DNA of 64,000 nucleotides. Origin: Camellia lanceoleosa (taxonomy: Eukaryota; Streptophyta; Magnoliopsida; Ericales; Theaceae). Shown here one piece after another: positions 58,671 to 64,000 of this stretch. The position numbers and the translations under genes are program-made. How positions within the stretch are numbered: position 1 is the first letter of the stretch; every line of letters begins with the position of its first letter. The DNA is taken from contig CM045770.1 of assembly GCA_025200525.1 (NCBI GenBank), forward strand, positions 128,193,429 to 128,257,428, in the 5' to 3' direction. The notes under the pieces were generated by a model that saw nothing but the letters and a program-made list of their open reading frames with translations, did not search any database and had not been told where the DNA came from.

Positions 58671-59629
58671 ATAAATAAATATGTAAATGCAAGACAAAGA
58701 GCTTACTTATCAAATTGCAATCCAAGATTTTGGAGGGAAGTCTACTATATCAATACAGCAAATACGTTTCATGCAACACATCAATACCATCTTTCCTCAT
58801 TAGAAAGCATATCTCAATCTCATCCCTCGCCAAAAAGATCACGCATAGCTCATGCGCAACATGTCAAGTAATTAGTGGGCACAACATTCTGCATCATTAA
58901 AGCCAACTAACCTCTAGCATGATTGTAGCAACCCTAGCTCTTAACCAAATAACCATTTTCTCTTCTAGTTACAGATGAGAAGACAGAGCAGTGGTGCAAG
59001 GCAGCCGTTGGAAACTTGGTTGATCGGGTAATGTCACTTTTAAGTTGGATGCAACATAGCCTCAAGGAGGGCAAAGGAGAATCGTTGGAGAAATTGAAAG
59101 AGGAGAATTTTCTAAAAGGTGGGAATGTCGAGTGTAAGGACAGTGTTGAGTTGGGTGAGAAGGGGATTTCTCCAAGATTTGTGTTGGATGGACGACGTTG
59201 TTGTAATAGGATGGCACCTATCTACTCTTTGAGAATGGTGCACCATGCACCAAACAGAGGAAGGTTCTGGGGGCAACAAGGAGCTTTTGGTTGGCTATGC
59301 CATCAGTAGGGCATTGTAGCACTTCTCCACAACCACATGGAGAGACAATGGGAAGACACATAGTTGCAGAACTAAGACACATATTGCCAACAAGGGTGGG
59401 TTGCCACAATTTTGGGATTCTGAACATCTACTTGGGGCATTTGCAGCCACAAGTAGGAGATCGGATTGGTTTGGTTTTAGAATAAATCAGGAACTGAATG
59501 GGTCCCTACAGTTCTAGAAAAATAAGAACCATAATCGAACCGTTAAACCTATATTTAACTGGAAAACCGACCCATAGAAACCGATTTAATTCGGTTCAGT
59601 TCTAAAAATTTAATATAACAAGAAATATA
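58671..59629. other. Intergenic DNA, no confident gene
   Basis: A 97-codon frame at 59016-59309 follows a CTTCTAGTTACAG acceptor-like site (about 58963-58975), but its protein matches nothing I recognise and lacks domain motifs. From about 59500 the sequence is rich in AACCG/CGGTTC words continuing beyond the MITE at 59639. Confidence 0.35.
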
Positions 59630-59838
59630 ATATTTATTGGGAGCCGCTATTCCCACTCCACTTTGCTCCAAATACACTCTCTTCATTGTCCTTTATTACA
59701 CATAGTTACATTAATACCCTTTCATACAAAATACATTTCCTAAAAAAACCAAAATTCCAAGGGTATTAATGTATTTGGAGGAAAGAATGGAGTGTATTTG
59801 GAGCAAAATGGAGTGGGAATAGCAGCTCCATATTTATT
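59630..59838. mobile_element. 191 bp Mutator-like MITE with perfect 9 bp duplication
   Basis: ATATTTATT flanks both ends (59630-59638 and 59830-59838). The element (59639-59829) has terminal inverted repeats: GGAGCCGCTATTCCCACTCC against inverted GGAGCTGCTATTCCCACTCC, continuing through TTTGCTCCAAATACACTC for nearly 50 bp each. Confidence 0.88.
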
Positions 59839-60677
59839 TTATAATAGTAAATAAACTAACAACAATTAGTTTAGTTAAATTGGTTATTGTTAATTTCAAA
59901 ATAAGACGTGTGTCAAATCTTATTAGTAACTTCTATATTTTTATTTTTACATCCAAAAATATTAAGAAATAGTAAAAAAATATATCACGGTTTAGTTTGG
60001 TTCAGTTCAAAACCATAGCTAAAGCCTTAGAACTAGGAACTGGACTAATTTGAAACAGTTCCACCATTTTCGAAAATGGAACCAAAACCGAAACTAATAA
60101 AAACCGAACCAAACTGGCAGTTTGGACCAGATTGGATCGGTCTATTGGTTCTATTGATATTTTTGAACACCCCTAGTAGATGGAGAGGTTGGCTGTTGGT
60201 TGGACCTGAAGTAACACAAACATATGAGACTTGGTTGCCATAGTAAAAGCCTTAGCTGCTTTTTATATAAGGTTAACACAACACAATGTTCTAACATGTG
60301 AACTTGGTTGCAAACATTTAACCTATATTGCATTTGATATGGAGGATATTCAGCATCTAACGTTATTTATCAAAAAATATATATATATATTCAGCATCTA
60401 ACACAAGCACCTAGCAACAAGATGGAAAGTTAATAGCTACAAATCAAAAATAGAGAGGACAAGAAGAGGAATTAAACAAGATTTTTATCAATAATGTTTC
60501 TTGCTCTGACATGCCAAGTGAAATATAGACCAAAACTTAAAAGATAAAGAGAATTTTAATTAGAGAGCTTTAGAAGTGAAGTTCCCTTAATCTCTTCATT
60601 ATCATTACTTTCTTTCCCTTTGGCAATTCGTTGGAAAACAAAACATGGAAACCTCAAGGAGTTGGCCTAGTAGGCAC
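59839..60677. other. Degenerate repeat DNA, no gene
   Basis: GGTTC/GAACC-rich sequence to about 60178, ending in AACACCCCTAG, which resembles a hAT-type terminus (CTAGGGGTGTT inverted). Its left partner was not found. Beyond is plain AT-rich DNA. Confidence 0.4.
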
Positions 60678-61193
60678 TAGGGATGGCAATTTGAACCTGA
60701 TCCGACGGGGACCTGACCCCCCGACCCTGATTAGAACGGCTTTTTCTAAAAAATACTCCCGATGGGCTGGGGATGGCATTTGAAAATAAATCCCCGACAA
60801 TTTTCGAGCCGGAGACGGTGATACATTTTCCAACTCCGTCCCCGTTTTCCCCCCGAACTGAAATTACATATATACTCCTCTATCCACCATCAGACAATAG
60901 AATAAAAAGCAAAGACAAAGAGAGAGAGCAAAGAGAAAGAGAGCTGAGAGCAGAGAGAGAGAGAGCACCGAATCAATGAGCAAAGGCCAGCGGAGAAAAC
61001 CAGCAAGGCAAGGCGCGAAGAAGACTGGCAAGGCAAGGCTCCCTCTCTCTCTCTTCCCTCTACTCTCTCTCTTCTCTCCGCAGCGACGCAGTCACTGTTG
61101 CCTCCTCCTCCACACCACCGCTACTGCCACAATGCCAGAGTTACCGAACCTCCATACTCTAGCGTCGATTCCCTCCACCACGGCAAATCTGAG

Positions 61194-61237
<44 letters not shown>

Positions 61238-61470
61238 ACACACTCAAATACACAGATGACGTTGATGTTGTTGATGATTTTGTTGTTTTTGTACGGGGAT
61301 TTTTGGAGGTCGGGGAAACCCGATCCTCGTTAAGGGGCGGGGGCAGGGGGTGATGGGTTCCCCGCCGGGGATCAGGGGGCGGAGACAGGGAATTTTATAC
61401 CTTCGGGGATCATGAATGGGGAGTATAATCCTCGGCCCCGCCCCGGCCCATTGCCATTCCTAGTGGGCAC
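60670..61470. mobile_element. hAT-like element with 8 bp duplication
   Basis: Flanks GTAGGCAC (60670-60677) and GTGGGCAC (61463-61470) agree in seven of eight bases. The 785 bp element starts TAGGGATGGCAAT and ends ATTGCCATTCCTA. The ends are GC-rich (GGGGCGGGG, CCCCGACC), unlike surrounding DNA. It includes a TC microsatellite at 61198-61236. No transposase, so non-autonomous. Confidence 0.8.
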
Positions 61471-61810
61471 AACTTGAGGCTTAAGGGTGTGCATGTGCTC
61501 CCTCCAGGTCTCAAGGCATCTGCTCTAGCTTTAAATAGGCCCCCAGCAAGTGGGCGGTGGGATTGGTCGCTAGGATTAGTCGAGACGCGCATAAGCTAAC
61601 CCGGTCACTCAGTTTAAATAAAAATGGACAATGCACAAATATATGAGTTGAGAATTGAAGGAAGCACAAGGAATTTTTAAATTGAAAAACCATTACAACC
61701 ACAAATGTAAAAAATAAATAAATAAGGTTTGTCCGTATTTGTGCTAGATATCCAAGCCAAAAAATAACCGGTAATATTTGATATAGGCAGATGAAGGATA
61801 GAATGCAATG

Positions 61811-61854
<44 letters not shown>

Positions 61855-62319
61855 AAATTAGAAAACAGTGTCGCATACAACATAAAGTACATACACATTT
61901 ATTAATGCTTGGTTATTCCAATTTCTATCGGGACACATGAGACATCGAACAATGAACTGTAAAAATAAAGAAAAAATAAAGAAAGAAAGAAAAAAGCTCT
62001 AGTCTATTCAAGCCAAATGAAACATCAAAGAACATGAAAGGCCTCCAATGAATCAGAGCACATTAAAGTATTAAACCACCTTAAAGTTCATAGGAGGAAA
62101 ATTCTTCAATATGCATTCATTAGAAATTGCCAACCACCTAGTTCGATGTTCTACATTTTAACATTGAAAATTGTAAAGTTTTTAAAGCCATTACAGAGTA
62201 CAGTTTTGGCTTTTGTTTTAAACAAGAAAAGTAAGATCAGGTAACTGTTACAAATAAGATAATCCAGAGAGCCCAATGTAACAAGAAAAGATATTTTAGC
62301 AAATACTCACCTGTTTCCC
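61471..62319. other. 3' flank of the right-hand CNL
   Basis: Contains a GA microsatellite (about 61817-61850). Immediately after the CNL stop, on the minus strand, GGGAAACAG/GTGAGTATT is an excellent splice donor, so part of this region is probably a 3'-UTR intron. Confidence 0.45.
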
Positions 62320-64000
62320 TCAGTTTCCTCCATTCAATTGTGGACACCCATTAATGTGCACTTTTGCGCTGAGGTGGTGCACTCCTGGTAAATATGACAA
62401 ATTAGGGCAATCCTCGATGTAGAGCCTTAGAAGCGCTGTGAAGTTTTGCAGCCACTCTGGCAATGCTGTCAAACTTGGACAATTAGCTATACGTAAATAC
62501 TGGAGATTACTTGCAGCTGTCTCTTTAAGTCCTTCGGGTAGAGTAATCAACTTTGGGAGCCCCATTAGAAGTAGAGATTGTAGGCTGGTTAGGCCTTCCA
62601 TGCCTTCCCCTTCCAACAAAATAAGCTCTTCACAATCCCAAATCCACAACTTCTCTAGAGCAGTCAGATATTTGATACTGCTCGGAAGAGAGGCTAATCT
62701 TGGGCATTCATAAATACGCAGTACTCGTAGGGCAGTGAGGTGATGCATTCCTTCTGGCAGTAATGTTAGGCGGTCACATTTGTAAAGCAACAAACATTGA
62801 AGAGAATTGAGGCCTTGTAGACATTTATCTGGTAAAAACCTCTGTTTTGAAGTTAAATATAAGGTTTTGAGGTTAACCAACTTCCCACTGTCTCTGGGCA
62901 AACCTTGAAGTTGCTCACAGTTAATGAGATTCAAAGTCTGCAGATTCACAAGCCCACATAATGAACTTGGAAGAGCTCTAATGTTACAGTTGCGGCTAAG
63001 GTTAAGATACCTCAACTGTTTTAACTTGCCGATGGAACTTGGCAACTCCTCAAGCTCTAGTGAAATCAGTACTAACACACGCATGTGCCTAAAATTCAAT
63101 GTAATGGTCTCAACAAAGGACTTTCCAATAGATCCAACTTTAAATGAATAAGAAAAGGACCGCATATTTCTTGCTTGAAGTAAAAATTCAGGAAGTTCTT
63201 TCCCTGAAAAATCTTCTTCTTGAAACAATACATGCCGGACTCTTTCAGTTATGGCTTTGGTATGAAACTTCACATATGAGAACTCTGTACCTCCCACTGA
63301 CTGCGCTAGCTCATGTACAAGATTATGAATTTTACATGCCAATATTTCACCATCAAATGCTTCTACTACATCTTGAAAGCAAAACCTTGATAATAACTCA
63401 TTGAAATATTGGTTCCCAATATCTTCCAACTGCCTATTTCCCTTGGGCGACTCAATGAACCCCTGTGCAATCCATATATTTATAAATTCCTCCCTTGGTA
63501 TTTCATTACCTTTCGGAAAAATTGAGCCATAAGTGAAGCATTGCTTTAAATAGGATGGCATTTGGTCATAGCTCAAACGCAATATAGGCAAAATATCATT
63601 CTCCTTTTGCTCCATCTCCCATATATCATTATCCCTTATGCGCAACCAATCACGCTCCTCATTCTTCATATATAACAAGTTCCCTAACGTTTTGACTGCC
63701 AAAGGAACTCCACTACACTTCTTCACAATTTCCCTCCCTATTTCCACAAGATTAGGGTGACAATTTCCCTTTCCCCTAAATGCACATTTCAAAAACAACG
63801 AGAAACAATCATCATCAGAAAGACCCCGCAAATTGTAGGTGGAATTCACCGTGCCTGTAATTGTTGCAACAGTTTTACTACGCGTAGTTACTACAATTTT
63901 ACTTCCACTAGTACCATTAATTAGCAAATCTCTCAAATCCATCCACTTGTTACAATCATCATTCCATATGTCATCCAAGACAAGTAAATATTTTTGGGCA
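62320..64000 (-). CDS. CNL-type NBS-LRR resistance protein (cut by window edge)
   Basis: Coding is open from the window edge (YLLVLDDIWN, the kinase-2 motif) to the stop at 62320. In order: RNBS-B GSKIVVTTRS, GLPL CSGVPLAVKTLG, RNBS-D-like CFTYGSIFPKGN, and an altered MHD region reading KIHNLVHELAQ, where family members usually have MHDLVHDLA. Then about 11 leucine-rich repeats follow (LRYLNLS, LQTLNLIN, LKTLYLTS), ending CPQLNGGN. The His-Asp of MHD is replaced by His-Asn (IHN); in studied NLRs, changes at this site often alter activation, so this is worth noting. No stop or frameshift is seen. The N-terminal coiled coil and P-loop lie beyond the window. It is related to the split gene at 7067-15178 rather than to the left-hand CNL. 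Confidence 0.92.
   Translation of the reverse strand, partial: AQKYLLVLDDIWNDDCNKWMDLRDLLINGTSGSKIVVTTRSKTVATITGTVNSTYNLRGLSDDDCFSLFLKCAFRGKGNCHPNLVEIGREIVKKCSGVPLAVKTLGNLLYMKNEERDWLRIRDNDIWEMEQKENDILPILRLSYDQMPSYLKQCFTYGSIFPKGNEIPREEFINIWIAQGFIESPKGNRQLEDIGNQYFNELLSRFCFQDVVEAFDGEILACKIHNLVHELAQSVGGTEFSYVKFHTKAITERVRHVLFQEEDFSGKELPEFLLQARNMRSFSYSFKVGSIGKSFVETITLNFRHMRVLVLISLELEELPSSIGKLKQLRYLNLSRNCNIRALPSSLCGLVNLQTLNLINCEQLQGLPRDSGKLVNLKTLYLTSKQRFLPDKCLQGLNSLQCLLLYKCDRLTLLPEGMHHLTALRVLRIYECPRLASLPSSIKYLTALEKLWIWDCEELILLEGEGMEGLTSLQSLLLMGLPKLITLPEGLKETAASNLQYLRIANCPSLTALPEWLQNFTALLRLYIEDCPNLSYLPGVHHLSAKVHINGCPQLNGGN

Noticed and set aside
59016..59309. 97-codon frame after an acceptor-like site
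   Set aside because: No recognisable domain, no upstream exon seen; chance frame is as likely.
60976..61236. Basic Ser/Leu-rich frame ending in a TC microsatellite
   Set aside because: It lies inside the hAT-like element and its end is a dinucleotide repeat.

Overview
The window is plant nuclear DNA, most likely from a woody eudicot. It carries coiled-coil NB-ARC leucine-rich-repeat (CNL) resistance genes, chromoviral Ty3/gypsy and Ty1/copia retrotransposons primed by initiator tRNA-Met, plant-type LINEs, MITEs and an intron-bearing tRNA-Tyr. No bacterial or organellar features were seen. Fagales-like trees would fit, but the species cannot be fixed from the sequence alone.

The host genes are a disrupted CNL cluster. 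Its members are: a CNL 3' part entering from the left edge (+, 1-1388); a CNL on the minus strand cut in two by an LTR retrotransposon (15178-14318, then 8914-7067); a CNL pseudogene with frameshifts and stops (+, 27046-29597); and a CNL running off the right edge (-, 64000-62320). The split gene is the most striking. Without the retrotransposon and one copy of its target duplication, the two parts rejoin in frame as one uninterrupted reading frame of about 902 codons. The only confident RNA gene is a tRNA-Tyr (5218-5303), which sits in the loop of a 1.3 kb inverted repeat whose arms hold ACGT-rich tandem arrays.

The rest is transposable-element sequence, often nested. Left to right: small hairpin MITEs (3.0-6.9 kb); the chromovirus-like element in the CNL (8920-14317); a Tekay-like gypsy element without gag and with unequal LTRs (17096-24756); a battered long LTR (about 31.6-42.0 kb) interrupted by two LINEs, one of which holds a 2.7 kb solo LTR; a nearly complete copia element with 135 bp LTRs (42103-47008); a solo LTR (48747-50759); a Mutator-like element (50781-58670) containing another Mutator-like element, two more solo LTRs and a hAT-like insertion; and small Mutator-like and hAT-like elements (59639-61462).

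The CNL proteins would be intracellular immune receptors. Only the right-hand CNL, and possibly the left-hand one, could be functional here, because both are open as far as they can be read. Most apparent insertions were tested by target-site duplications and, in two cases, by exact in-frame repair of the interrupted reading frame. No clearly new biological system was recognised. The best leads are the tRNA foldback, the palindrome clusters and shared 3' module of the long LTRs, and the reversible-looking CNL interruption.
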